NCBI GenBank assembly: GCA_023213315.1
Contig: JAKCPI010028533.1
Span: 1-64,000 of the forward strand
DNA: 64,000 nucleotides
Reading direction: 5' to 3'
DNA from: Euborellia annulipes
Taxonomy: Eukaryota > Arthropoda > Insecta > Dermaptera > Anisolabididae
Shown here: piece after piece, positions 11,857-23,395 of the stretch
Position numbering within the stretch: position 1 is the stretch's first letter
Layout: the number at the start of each line of letters is the position of its first letter
Notes under the pieces: generated by a model
Databases searched by the model: none
Told to the model about the DNA's origin: nothing
Seen by the model: only the letters and a program-made list of their open reading frames with translations
Program-made: the position numbers and the translations under genes

Positions 11857-12946
11857 AATAAATACATCGTTTGGTATCCATTCAAAACGATAAACATAGG
11901 ATTTCCCTAAATTTTATAAAATTTTAGGATTTTTATTTTTATTATGTTGGTAGGATATAAATACATCGTTTGGTATCCATTCAAAACGATAAACATAGGA
12001 TTTCCCTAAATTTTATAAAATTTTAGGATTTTTATTTTTTTTTATGTTGGTAGTATGTAAATACATCGTTTGGTATCCATTCAAAACGATAAACATAGGA
12101 TTTCACTAAATTTTATAAAATTTTAGGATTTTTATTTTTGTTATGTTGGTAGGATGTAAATACATCATTTGGTATCCATTCGAAACGATAAAGATAGGAT
12201 TTCACCGAATTTTATAAAATTTTAGGATTTTTATTTTTGTTATGTTGGTAGGATGTAAATACATCATTTGGTATCCATTCAAAACGATAAACATAGGATT
12301 TCACCAAATTTTATAAAATTTTAGGATTTTTATTTTTGTTATGTTGGTAGGATGTAAATACATCATTTGGTATCCATTCAAAACGATAAACATAGGATTT
12401 CACCAAATTTTATAAAATTTTAGGATTTTTATTTTTGTTATGTTGGTAGGATGTAAATACATCATTTGGTATCCATTCAAAACGATAAACATAGGATTTC
12501 ACCAAATTTTATAAAATTTTAGGATTTTTATTTTTGTTATGTTGGTAGGATGTAAATACATCATTTGGTATCCATTCAAAACGATAAACATAGGATTTCC
12601 CTAAATTTTATAAAATTTTAGGATTTTTATTTTTGTTATGTTGGTAGGATGTAAATACATCATTTGGTATCCATTCAAAACGATAAACATAGGATTTCAC
12701 CAAATTTTATAAAATTTTAGGTTTTTTATTTTTGTTATGTTGGTAGGATGTAAATACATCATTTGGTATCCATTCAAAACGATAAACATAGGATTTCCCC
12801 AAATTTTATAAAATTTTAGGATTTTTATTTTTGTTATGTTGGTAGGATGTAAATACATCATTTGGTATCCATTCAAAACGATAAACATAGGATTTCACCA
12901 AATTTTATAAAATTTTAGGTTTTTTATTTTTGTTATGTTGGTAGTA
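11857..12946. repeat. 99-bp satellite, 11 tandem copies
   Basis: The anchor tggtatccattc occurs at 11872, 11971, 12071, 12170, 12269, 12368, 12467, 12566, 12665, 12764 and 12863. All spacings are 99 bp except one of 100 bp. The unit contains the AT palindrome AAATTTTATAAAATTT and ends tttttgttatgttggtag. Copies differ at a few sites, e.g. atcgttt versus atcattt, with the former confined to the first three units. Confidence 0.97.
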
Positions 12947-13636
12947 CTTCTTATCACGTTAATCTATTGTATTTCTATCTGAAGGGATCTATCCTAAAAT
13001 TTTTTATTCCATTAGGGATGAAAATTACTAATATTAATAGATATGTACCTAGATGACGTCATCGGGGAGCAAAATAGTTAGAATTGTCTTTTCGCCACGT
13101 TAAAGATAGGACAAATTTGAAATTTTGAATACCTCTCAAAAAGTCACTTTTGATCCAAAATGAAATTTTATATCAAAGGTATCGGGTTTTTGATAGTATC
13201 TATTTGAATTTTAAATTTCATCCAAATCGGTCCAGCAGGGAAACCTGTAGCTTTGTCTAAAAATTTGAAAATTGAAGAAAAGAATGAAAAAAAAGAAAAA
13301 AAAAGAAAAAAAAGAAAAAAAAGAAAAAAAAAAAAAAAAAAGGAAAAATAAGAGACTAACTTTTGACCTTCCGAAATCGGCAAAATCTCAACTTTGAGCC
13401 TCTGCCATTCTGTTTGGCACTGGAATTTTTTTTTGAATTCGTGCTCAAAATAATCCTTATTTATTCTAGTTTAATATAAAAAAAATTTGGTTCCGATATC
13501 TTAAAAACTTTTTGAGATATTCGCCCAGAAAGAGAAAAGTTTCTCAAAAAAATTTTTTCACGTCCCTATCTTTTATTAAGGATTTAAAATCATTCTTGAT
13601 AATATAGTCTAGGGACGACTCGTCCATCTAAATGCA
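12947..13636. repeat. Repeat with CRE palindrome, AAATTTCATCC core and purine tract
   Basis: TGACGTCATCGGGG (13055) precedes a block 'ttttaaatttcatccaaatcggtccagc' (13210-13237), a core type also seen in other repeats here. Then follows a (GAAAAAA)n tract at 13275-13345. I judge it an old dispersed repeat. There is no coding signal. Confidence 0.45.
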
Positions 13637-14005
13637 ATGGGCCATTGGCATCTATTGGAATATCAACTAAATGGTAGTATTAAGAGTTTCTTTGCTTTCT
13701 TTTGCTTTTCACATGCTCGGCGACGAGTCGCTCCCGCGACTCTTGATTTTTCAAAATCAAAATTTTTTTTACTTTCAATATACATAAAAGAATTTGATTT
13801 CCGGTTTAACTGTGGTTTATTTGTAAAAATTACAACGTTCGGCCTTCTTACAAATGAACCACATTTTAACCAAAAATCAAATCCTTTTATTAATGATAAT
13901 GTTTTTTATACCTATAACTAAATATAAAAAATGCCGCCCCAAAATATTGCGGTAGGCTACTGAGACTCTTGCCTCTGTAGGCAAAATGTCTAGACCGGCC
14001 TTGAT
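13637..14005. other. Unrecognised, with an orphan hAT-like right end
   Basis: An open frame (13637-13921) has no recognisable motif. 'gccgccccaaaatattgcgg' at ~13932 resembles the region at 44174-44196, near the right end of the hAT at 43163-44238. Confidence 0.4.
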
Positions 14006-14265
14006 CAAGGGCGGATACAGGGTGGGGTAAAGGAGGTAATTACCCCCCCCCTGAGATTTAAAAAAATACTTTTTTCGAAAAAAAAATTTATTTTTTAATG
14101 TAAAATTTTAAAAATTAATACTTGAAAATTTGATTTGTATTTATATTCTGGCAAACAAGTACAGAATGCGCCTTTAAATTGCCTAAATTAAGAAATTGTG
14201 TGCTGTGCGACCAGTCACACCAGATTACCCCCCCCCCCCGAGAAACACCTCTGGATCCGCTCTTG
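14006..14265. mobile_element. hAT-2 MITE (TSD gccttgat)
   Basis: CAAGGGCGGATACAGGG ... CTCTGGATCCGCTCTTG flanked by gccttgat (13998-14005, 14266-14273). C runs sit just inside both ends. The right half includes the reverse complement of the Repeat A head (gaccagtcacaccagatt). Confidence 0.92.
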
Positions 14266-14273
14266 GCCTTGAT

Positions 14274-14626
14274 ACAGGGGACATGATCTTTAGAGGAGGA
14301 GATTTTCCTTTTTTTATAAAATGGTTTTGTAATACGTTTTTTACAAAATTTTTGATAATAAAAAAATTTGCTATTTGATTAAAAAAAAAAATAAATAAAT
14401 AAATACGGATCTTAATTTTACCATAAAATCAGAAAAAAAAATTTTCAGGAAATTCGAAGAGATGAAGGTCATTTTTTGTCAAATTTTCTACGATTTGATA
14501 TAGAATGCTTCATTTATAACATTATGGCTCCATTTAAATAATTATCGAAAATACATAGGCCTATATATATCTAAAAAAAAAAAAAATTAAAAGATCACCA
14601 TTCCCGTCCCATTCTCGTGGGCCTAT
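14274..14626. other. AT-rich, nothing recognised
   Basis: A/T-rich simple sequence. Confidence 0.6.
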
Positions 14627-15148
14627 AAAAAATCTGGTGTGATTGGTCGCACAGCTCACACCTTTCTCTTAGCTTTGGTAATTCCGAAGTTGTGTTCTAG
14701 CACAGAACAAGCACTGTCACACCAGATTTTTTTTGTGTCGAGATACGAGTATATTTGGTTTCCGACAGTACAGTACATTTAAGGGTGCTTCATTTGATTT
14801 CAATGGCAAAAAGGGAATATACATTTTAAAGAGCATCTCATCATTTGAATTTTAATCATAATCGTTGGAGCGAATTTTGAGAAAATCGAAAAAAACTGAA
14901 AAATTACTTCAGTAAAGTACTAGTTATTTTTGGGCGATTTTGTTTAAAAACTTATTTTCACGCCCTAGATGGGTGTCCTACTTAAAAATAAAATTTCAAC
15001 CTACTAGCTCTTTTCCTTCTTTAGATTTTTTGTTCACAAACACACAGACAGACCATATTGCGAAAACAACTTTTTTGGATTCAGGGGACCTCAAAACGTG
15101 TATATCCATCAAAATCTCGACATCGAATTTTTGACATGAATCCAAAAC
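14627..15148 (+). mobile_element. Repeat A, degenerate, ends before the 3' hairpin
   Basis: Starts AATCTGGTGTGATTGGTCGC. The interior has a deletion around the X-box region; the conserved block tttggattcaggggacc and tttttgacatgaatcc are present, but the AT hairpin is missing. A SINE-like tail (aatggcctcagtagccgaaaaggg) follows at 15156. Confidence 0.85.
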
Positions 15149-15149
15149 T

Positions 15150-16437
15150 TCCCTAAATGGCCTCAGTAGCCGAAAAGGGTTTAAAAAAAAAATTGTTTCT
15201 CTTAAAAATTATATAAAATATTTATAAGCTTTTGCATAAATAGGTTATAAACTTGTTTTTTTTTTTTTTAATTGGTGCATTTATCAAATGCAGATTATAT
15301 TACTATTATCTGTGTTGTGTTTTGAATTAAAAAGTAATCTATAAAGATTAAAATGAAAATTATAACAATCAACAAAAAAAAAATTGTCAAATTATTAATC
15401 GATCATTAATATGTGATTAGATTTTAGTTATAATATGATTTAAAGATAAATAGTCTGAGTATTGTAATAATTTTTTATTTATCACACCCGTATATGGAGT
15501 AATAACCTTGAACGAAGGTGAATGATCAATGACTAGGTTGGATGGGCGACCAAATGAGATAAGAACAATTGCCATGCACCCTTTCCTTAAAAAAAAAAAA
15601 AAGATAAGAAAGTAAGCTACTAAATCCTTCGAGATAAGAAAGTTATCAAGTCGTCATCGAATGTCTGATTTTAGCGTAAGTAAATAAAAGTTTTAATAAA
15701 CAACAAACGAATATCCTGATCTTAGACTGACGGTCAAAACGAATTCAAATCACATTTTGTAAAAAAATTTAAATAAAAATTTGGAAATAGTTATGATATT
15801 TGAAATGGAATTAATTAAACTTAACAAATTGGGTGGGAAAAAAGATAAAATGATAGATACGCGTATGACATATATCAAGTAATAAATGTAGTCTAATTTA
15901 CCTTTTTATTAATTAATTAATGTGACGCAAAAAATAAATAATTTAGAGCTTGATAAAAAGTGAATCATTTTTCTATCATGAATCCTTCAAGTACATCAAC
16001 CCTAACACTATCAAATTAATATTGTTTCTGAAAAAAAAAGAAAGAAAAAGAAAATAGGCGAATATTATTTGTCCGTTTTTCACGCTCGGTTTATCAAATT
16101 TCTTATTGGAATTACAAAATAAAATTTTGTACTCTATCCTAACTAGGATTATCATACGTTCCGGTTTTGCCGGGACAGTCCCGGTTTCAAACACCTATCC
16201 CAGTAACCCGAACGGCTGGGAAATATGTCTTGGTTTTCCCGGTTTTTAGTTCTAGACGTCAATGAGTTTCAAATTTCCTCCATTGACTTTAAATCTGCCG
16301 AAAAATATTATTGAGCAACTTAACAATTTATACTATAATTGTAATTATATAAATGCAATTTATTATAAATTATTTTTTGTAATGATTACATGATGTACAT
16401 TTAATTTTTGTGATATTCAGTAATATTAAAGACTTTT
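15150..16437. other. AT-rich; CCGG-rich repeat scrap near 16155-16245
   Basis: Only the GC-richer stretch 'gttccggttttgccgggacagtcccgg' (16158-16184) stands out, likely an old dispersed repeat with internal symmetry. No gene is recognised. Confidence 0.5.
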
Positions 16438-16661
16438 ACACTTTTTTTTTCTCATTCACACTCACACTCACACACTCATTCACACAGTCTTTTCGGCAAC
16501 TCAGGCCATTTAAGACTTTAGACGATAACCGTTGGTAATATATATTATCTATTGTGGGTTGAGGCATTTCTATTTAAGCCATCTGGTATCCAAATGGCTT
16601 AAATAAAATCATCGGACTGCCTGGGTCCGAACCCGCGACGTTTGGTATAGGAGGGAGGCGC
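16438..16661 (-). mobile_element. SINE-A, tRNA-derived, near full length
   Basis: In the minus orientation: a head with B box GGGTTCGGACCC (16622-16633 on +), 'tccgatgattttatttaagcc', 'gttatcgtctaaagtct', GCCGAAAAGACTGTGTG and a (GTGTGA)n tail ending in A-rich sequence. The order matches the + copy at 46563-46783. Confidence 0.85.
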
Positions 16662-16739
16662 ATATTAAAGACTTGTAATAGCCAAATATTAATAAAAGAT
16701 ATTAATAAAGTGTAACAATAAAAAAATCGAGATTGTTTT

Positions 16740-17185
16740 TTATTTTACCAGCCGCGTCGCCCGCCTTCGGCGGGCTTCGCGCCTAGCCGGGGGGCTTCGC
16801 CCCCTGGACCCCCGGCAGCTGGCTCGGGTCCGCCTGCGGCGGACCCTCGCCTTTGCTTCTTACAAATGAAAAAAAAAGAATTACTACCTATTCCAATCCA
16901 GAGCCTGCTTGAGGATTTGTTTACATTCATGGAATACACAAATGAAAAGAATACATAAATATTTCTCTATACATTTCCTATGGGAGAAATCGTAACTTTA
17001 AAAATTAATAACTCAAAAAGTTATGGGAATTTCGGGATGAAAATAATTTTCCTGTAATCCCGAGAAGGTCCTCTTTATGCATAAAAAATTTCATTTCAAA
17101 ATTCCAACGGGAAGTTGCTTAAATAGAGCGTGACAGACAGACAGACAGACGGACATTAGTGAATTATATATATAGATTAGTATAG
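16740..17185. mobile_element. GC-hairpin-headed repeat with CAGA microsatellite (Repeat E)
   Basis: The block opens with tandem GC hairpins (CCGCCTTCGGCGGGC, GGGGGCTTCGCCCCC), then has an AT-rich body with 'aaatttcatttcaaaattcc', (CAGA)n at 17131-17151 and an AT palindrome tatatatagatta. The architecture parallels Repeat A. The open frame over the GC hairpins is not coding. Confidence 0.6.
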
Positions 17186-17219
17186 AGAGTTCAAGAAAAT
17201 TCGAATTTTGGAAATTTTC

Positions 17220-17516
17220 TTATTTATTTATTTTTCTGTCTTTTCGCCATTTTAGGCCATATATAACTATATAGACTATATCGATACAAATAATTGCTTT
17301 TTGAGGTTGTGTCCGTGATGTGATTATATTTCCAATTCTCCACTATGATACAAATAATTTAAGTACGATATAATATTGGGGTCCACTAACATTTATTTAT
17401 ATCATTTGGATTCTAAATGATTTATATTCATCGGACTGCCCAAACCAGCGCCCCGGGGCTTTAATACAATCAATATTGACATTTGTCAACACCTATAACC
17501 TCTAGGCCACGGGGGA
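17220..17516 (-). mobile_element. Diverged SINE-A-like copy
   Basis: Read on the minus strand it ends in a GCCGAAAAGAC-like tail (cttttcgccattttaggcc on +), and contains 'cggactgccc' and a degenerate head. It is longer and more diverged than the other copies. Confidence 0.45.
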
Positions 17517-19244
17517 GGGGTATTTATTTTTTAAAATAATTATATTAATAGAAGACATTAAAATAAAAAATAAAAACACTCTATATCCTTATTCTTCTTA
17601 CGTAGGTATTAGATCTCCAAAGGATAAATACAAGGAAAAAACCCAAAGCTAATTTCCTTTTCTTGTCTAGCAGGTATTTGACCTTTTCCTGTGCTGAATT
17701 TTAAAATTTCAAATCAATTAAGGTTGATTACATCAATGAGATTGAAATTTTTTTGCCTCAGATTCTTATTTGTTGAACACACCTAACAATAATTTATATA
17801 TCGTTAACGATTCAAATGTATATATAGCTTAAGATTCCGAAAAGTCTAAAAAAAACGCAAACGATGTTTCGATTCAATGTTGGGATCATCTTCAGGTTTC
17901 TTGTTGTTCAATCAATAAAGTTAAAAATATTGTTTTTCATGCGGTGGTATAACAGGGGGCTAGCGAACCGACCTGATCTTGCAGGCCACTTTGGAAATGC
18001 ATCATAACTCCGCGGGCCGCATATAAAATTATATATCCCTATATTGGATTAAGAAAACTACTATAGACTTACTATAGACTATAAAAAAAATAAAATAAAT
18101 ATATTGTGTGATGTATCTCGCAGCCCGGAAAAATGTTGAAGGTGAATTTGAAAAATATATTCCGATATTAGAAGTGAAACAGGAAGCCTTGGTTTGAGTC
18201 CAAGAAAGCGCGATTTGCTCAATCAATACAAATTCATCTCGCCTTATCCTAAACGATATATTGACTAATTTATAGGGTTTTGGAGTTGGAAAAAACTCCA
18301 ACTATTGTAAATATAGCTGGACTATTCGTATTGTAAATTAATATAATAGTGATTGTTAACTTTGGATGCCGAATACTGGATGGAATTGTTGATTTTTGAA
18401 TTTACTAGTTAATTTGATTTAAATAATAAATTTATTTACGCATTTAAAAGAATTCTTTGGCAGGTTTTTTTTTTACACGCCAGGAATTTATTTAAATCAA
18501 TTTTGTTTTGTGACCTATAAATGAGTTCTTTATTAAAATCATCTCTGTATTTGCGTCAGAAGATTAAGACCGGTTTCCTTTTGTAATTTTTTTTTTTTTT
18601 TTATAGATGAATATAATATGAGAAAAATAACAACAAATTTTTAAAGGGCGGGTTTTGATTTTAATAGCAATAATATTCAAGAGAGTGAATTTTGAAGATC
18701 ATTAGGGTACTTATTAGACTAATGGAAATCATATTGATTTTACATTTAAAGTAAACAAAAACAAGTCTATGTAGCATTTTTGAAATGAATTTGTAAAGAT
18801 AGAATGGAGAGAGACTTCAATGAGTGGGCGACTATCTTTGAGTGAATACATTCAAGTGTAGTTATATAAAATATATTTTATTTATTTCTAGGAATGCAAT
18901 CTCATATCGTTACGATTTGATCATAAGCAATAAATTATTTCGCACGTGACTTTTGCACTATTTGTTTATTATTATAGTAATAATATACTGCTATAAGTTT
19001 AATATTTTTTATACAAATTTAGTACGAAAATTTTTTTAATTTTTCAAAAAGATAGGAAATTTGAGATGGCGAAAAATATAGAAAATTGTAATAAATTTCA
19101 AAAAAATAATCAAAAAAGTTTTTGTTAAAACAAAAATTTAAGGTCTCGCTTCATTTTCTAAGTCAGTGGTTTCCGTCGAAAGTAGCAAAAATTTATTTAT
19201 AATGGCTATTAAATAGTTAATATAAATATAATATGATGCCTGTA
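17517..19244. other. AT-rich; PLE-like motif and unrecognised frames
   Basis: CGATGTTTCGATTCAATG ... gatcatcttcagg (17860-17897) resembles motifs of Penelope-like elements. 'cagcgggccgc'-type repeat scraps occur near 17950-18020. The 90-codon minus frame at 18029-18301 has no recognisable motif. An orphan hAT-like end (cagtggtttccgtc) lies at 19164. Confidence 0.4.
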
Positions 19245-19252
19245 GTCTAAAT

Positions 19253-19473
19253 CGGCGGTTCCCAACCCGTGGGCCGCGGCCCAGTTGTGGGCCGCGAGCT
19301 GATTGGAACTGGGCCGCGGACGTCTAAGAAAAGATAAAAATTATATATATTTATATAAAATTATATATATATATACACTGGGCCTCAGCGTTTTATTTTA
19401 CGGAAAAAGTGGGCCGCACATCAAAAATTACGGAAAAAGTGGGCCGCACATCAAAAAAGGTTGGGAACCACTG
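19253..19473. mobile_element. hAT-type MITE with GGGCCGC repeats (TSD gtctaaat/atctaaat)
   Basis: CGGCGGTTCCCAACC ... GGTTGGGAACCACTG, with flanks matching 7 of 8. The interior contains GTGGGCCGCGGCCC and a duplicated 30-bp block (acggaaaaagtgggccgcac twice), common in 'CAGTGGTTCCCAACC' hAT families. Confidence 0.85.
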
Positions 19474-19532
19474 ATCTAAATGATTTTAACAAGTCAAAAA
19501 AAAAATTTTGTATATTCATGTATAAGATATTT

Positions 19533-20229
19533 AAAAATCTGGTGTGACTGGCGCACAGCACACAACTTTCTCTTACCTTCGGTAATCGAAAGTTGTGTAC
19601 TGTGCTTGTCACACCAGATTTTTTGTGTCGACATGTATTTAGTTCCCGGCAGTAGGGAATATTTGAATTCAGATGTAAAATTTATAAGTATGGGAAAATA
19701 TTTATATTTCGTAACCATGACAACCATTTCTCCTATCTTTCCTATGAAGCACAAGAGTAAAGTGTGCTTCAAACAATTTTGAGAGCAAAACGAGAATATA
19801 CATTTGAAAGAGCATCTAAAAAATAATTGATTTTTGAATTTTAATCAAAATCGTTAGAGCGAATTTTGAGAAAATCGAAAAAAACTGAAAAAGTACATCA
19901 GTAAAGTACTAGTACTCTTTGGCCGATTTTGATTAAAAGCTTATTTTTCCGGTCCCGGGGGGTGTTTAACTTAAATATAAAATTTCAGCCTCATAGCTCA
20001 ATTCCTTCATGCTTAAAAGTGAACACAGACACACCCACCCACACACCCACCCACCCACCCACCCACCCACCCACAGACAGACCATGTCGCGAAAACCACT
20101 TTTTTGGATTCAGGGGACCTCAAAACGTGAAGATCCATCAAAATCTCGACATCGAATTTTTGACATGAAACCAATACTTTCTCTCTCTATATATATATTA
20201 CATATATACATAGGTAAGAGAAAGTAAAA
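19533..20229 (+). mobile_element. Repeat A, full-length (CACCC subtype)
   Basis: Starts at the hairpin and ends GGTAAGAGAAAGTAAAA. The microsatellite is (CCCA)n-rich (20030-20075). The X-box position reads GTAACCATGACAAC, one base off consensus. The body uses the 'cggtcccggggggtgtttaac' subtype. Confidence 0.93.
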
Positions 20230-20783
20230 AATTTAATTTTAATAATTTAGGTCAGTAGTGTAGAAATTGAAAAATTATGCATGGGGATGGTGGAAATTTT
20301 TTAGCCTATTTATACTAGGTATATTGGCCAATAAGTTCCCAACATCGTTGTTCCAGGGACTTCACTTGTAAATAGAAAGGGTGGAATGTTTCCGCCCTTC
20401 TTTAAAATTAAATTAAGAGATGATTTCTGTAACCCTTCAATTGAACAAAAAAAAAATCATTACAGGCCTATATAAAGCGCTAGCCAATGACTTCCTGTCC
20501 CAGTGTGTATGTGTCTGTTCTCTCCCCTTTGCCACTTGTTTTTTTTTTTTTTGCTTATTTTTCAATTTTAACTCAGCGTTAAATTGAGTCATCTTCCGGA
20601 TCTATGAATTTGCCAATTATAAATAATATATGCTACTAATGCGTGAATTTTGAATTTAATTTATTTTAATTTTAAGATAATAATAATCATTAAGTTTAAT
20701 AAGAGAAGTATTTACAAAATGTTGAATAAATTCATAATTGAAAATTGTTTGAATATTTATAAATTATAATAATTAAATGTAGT
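20230..20783. other. Unrecognised; possible TATA promoter-like stretch
   Basis: TATATAAA at 20469-20476 lies ~32 bp before a 'cccagtg' sequence, with a CCAAT on the way (agccaatgac). No downstream reading frame supports a gene. The remainder is AT-rich. Confidence 0.3.
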
Positions 20784-21003
20784 CAAGGCCGTAACCAGGG
20801 GAGAGGGGATATGGGGTCTAACCCCCCCCCCCCCCGCTCTCGTGAATTCGGAACATAAAATATAGAGAGATAGAAATAGTGTCAAGATTTTAAAGACTTT
20901 TTGAAATATCCATGTATTCTTTAAAACGTTTTTATTCATTTGGGGGTGGGGGATTAGACACCCGAATCGTTCAAACACCCTTCACTTTCTGGTTACGGCC
21001 CGA
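20784..21003. mobile_element. hAT-like MITE, imperfect
   Basis: CAAGGCCGTAACCAG and CTGGTTACGGCC are inverted termini with a C run and a G run just inside. The flanking 8-mers match only weakly, so the target duplication is uncertain. Confidence 0.65.
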
Positions 21004-21289
21004 AATAGTAATTATTTTTAATAAATAAATAATAAGATGTAAAAGAGATAAAAAAAATATTAATCAGTAATTTAATTATAAGAGTTAAAAATTTTTGAAA
21101 GAACATGATTTTGAAAAAAAAAATTTATTTCTAACACTAGCGTCAAGATTGAGGCAAAGAGGAGGGGGGGGTGCAGCAAACGCCTCGCCCCCTCACCATC
21201 CAAAATTAAAAGAAATTAAAAAAAGACAAAATAACAAATACAAATGTTAATAAAAAATTTGAAATTTTTTTCTTGACTACACCTGTACA
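21004..21289. other. AT-rich; short G-run repeat scrap
   Basis: A G run with 'aacgcctcgccccctcacc' at ~21160-21200 is probably a transposon scrap; nothing else is recognised. Confidence 0.45.
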
Positions 21290-21428
21290 AATAATATTAA
21301 TATATGCTCTCGTGTCTGGGTTCGCTTCCCGTTCCAAGCGAGAAGCATTTATTACAATGTAATGGCTATCAATCATTTGAAATAAATAGAAATGGGCTCC
21401 AAATGCACTCAAATGCCGAAAAAGATCT
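21290..21428 (+). mobile_element. SINE-B, diverged
   Basis: Order on +: 'tgggttcgcttcccg' (B-box-like), 'aagcgagaagcattt', 'catttgaaataaatagaaatggg', tail 'aaatgccgaaaaagatctta'. It abuts the large foldback. Confidence 0.65.
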
Positions 21429-21430
21429 TA

Positions 21431-22389
21431 CAAGGAGAGTACACGGTTGACTCGTCACCGATTTTGATCTCCTTTTATATGGTGAATCTATACTGAAAAA
21501 TATTTGTATCCTGATCGAACTTTTCGTCCAATGCGCCCTGTAACAATATTTTTTTCTTATCTGAAATTTTAAAATCTGAAAAGGATTGTTATAAGGCTCA
21601 AAGAAAAGCTTATCAACAACAACAAGCTATTAGCCTAACGGGTAGAGGAGAGGGTTAGAAATCCAGGGATCCCAAGTTCAAAACTTGGGTTGTCAATTTT
21701 TTTTTTTTTAGAATTATTTATAGTATAAAAAATAAATATTATATTTATATTATAAAAATATTTTATTTATATTTGCGACATATTTATTACATATTTATAC
21801 AGAAAACAATGAATATTATACAATCAATTAGATATATAAATGAATAATTAAAATATAAAATAAGGCAGTAAGATATAGAAAATTAATGTTTTTTTTTTTA
21901 TGAAATATCAAAAGAAATATTTCGCCAATACATTTGCTGTCAACAGGAAGTGTCAGTTTAGTTAGTTAGTTTATATATCTAATTGATTGTATAATATTAT
22001 TTGTTTTCTGTATAAATATGTAATATGTAATAAATATGTCGCAAATATAAATAAAATATTTTTATAATATAAATATAATATTTATTTTTTATACTATAAA
22101 TAATTCTAAAAAAAAAAAAAAAATTGACAACCCAAGTTTTGAACTTGGGATCTCTGGATTTCTAACCCTCTCCTCTACCCGTTACGCTAATAGCTTGTTG
22201 TTGTTGATAAGCTTTTCTTTGAGCCTTATAACAATCCTTTTCAGATTTTAAAATTTCAGATGAGAAAAAAAATTGTTACAGGGCTCATTGGACGAAAAGT
22301 TCGATCAGGATACAAATATTTTTCAGTATAGATTCACCATATAAAAGGAGATCAAAATCGGTGACGAGTCAACCGTGTACTCTCCTTGT
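21431..22389. mobile_element. Large foldback element with tRNA-like core
   Basis: The outer ~410 bp on each side are near-identical inverted copies (caaggagagtacacggttg ... caaccgtgtactctccttg), joined by a ~130-bp AT-rich loop around 21841-21969. Each arm carries a tRNA-like promoter: A-box-like TAGCGTAACGGGTAGAG (right arm, minus strand) and a T-arm CCAAGTTCAAAACTTGG. So two head-to-head tRNA-derived units are present. Arm differences are few, suggesting a young duplication. No clear target duplication was found. Confidence 0.88.
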
Positions 22390-23395
22390 TAAACAAAATT
22401 AAAAAAAAAAAAAAATTATCTGGATATAAACAAATTTTATGACAAAATATAGGGTAAGAGAAAGTAAAATTAATTAAAAATGTTAGTATCAATAAAAATA
22501 TAATTTTTGACAGACAAGAAAAAAAAGTAAGCATACTCAAAAATATTTTAGTGTTTAGCCTATTTCAAAATTTTTTCCAAATTTCACTAGAGGCTCATCA
22601 AATATTGAGGGCATCCTTTAAAAAAAATAAAACATTTTTAATTTAAAAATCGAAACATCTACGAAAAATATTGTTAATGGAGTTGAGTACTAAAAGTGAT
22701 TAGTTATCCCTTCAGATGATAACAAAAGTGCTTGGTGATGATAACAACTAATTGTCGATTGATGAAGATGGATTATTACTGACCTTTTTTTTTGTGTTTT
22801 GAAAACGAAAAGTGATGGCTGTTGGATGTTTTCCCAAGTTGGGTGAGAATACAATGAACGTGTAGATCGGAGTGTCAAGTGTATATAGCGACAAATGCGG
22901 CTGCATCAAAAAGACATGCGGTTTCCCCTTCCATCTAGCCACGAGCCCCCCTCCACTCCCATACCCCCCTTCACCTGACGTAGTCAGAGCAGATTGGTGG
23001 GGAATTTGACTTACGACCCGGAAAACTCACCTATATCTCTCACTTTGTGTCTGCTTCCAATAGATGGGAGTTTTTGATATAATTTTAGAAAGATTCGCAA
23101 ACAAATTAATCACCGGATGTGGCTAGTGTTAATAATATAAACTGATTTTACCTGAAATTAACATTCTTTATATTATAAATATTCCCTTTAATTATTTTAT
23201 TGCATAAAATGAAAAAAAATATTCAGGAATAAATAATAAAAGGAAAATCCAGAATTTTTGCCTCTTAATCAGAAACTTTGATGATGTGAATAAAAGACGG
23301 TCCAATGGGGCATTGTAGAAAGTTGTGCAAATGGTTAACTTTTCAATTTTTATAACACTCAAATTTTGGGCTACATTAGTAAAATATTATCTATG
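22390..23395. other. Mostly unique DNA; solo Repeat A 3' end
   Basis: 'atatagggtaagagaaagtaaaa' at 22447-22469 is a solo 3' terminus of Repeat A. The stretch 22680-23060 is GC-richer than its surroundings and does not match other repeats in the window. Minus-strand frames of 62-64 codons there have no recognisable motif. Confidence 0.4.

Noticed and set aside
12697..12888. Minus-strand open frame with a repeated 33-residue peptide
   Set aside because: The period arises because the satellite unit is 99 bp (divisible by 3). Most units contain stops and the array has no start or splice context.
11857..12946. Could the regular array be a CRISPR?
   Set aside because: The whole 99-bp unit is repeated with no unique spacers, no cas genes are present and the genome is eukaryotic.
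16745..16939. GC-rich 64-codon minus frame
   Set aside because: The composition is due to tandem GC hairpins of a dispersed repeat.
19494..19782. Overlapping ~90-100 codon frames on both strands at the Repeat A 5' half
   Set aside because: They are symmetric by-products of the terminal hairpin, with no conserved protein motif.
20469..20505. TATA plus initiator-like pair as a promoter
   Set aside because: No other promoter element and no downstream gene; TATA-like strings are expected often in such AT-rich DNA. Kept only as a low-confidence remark.
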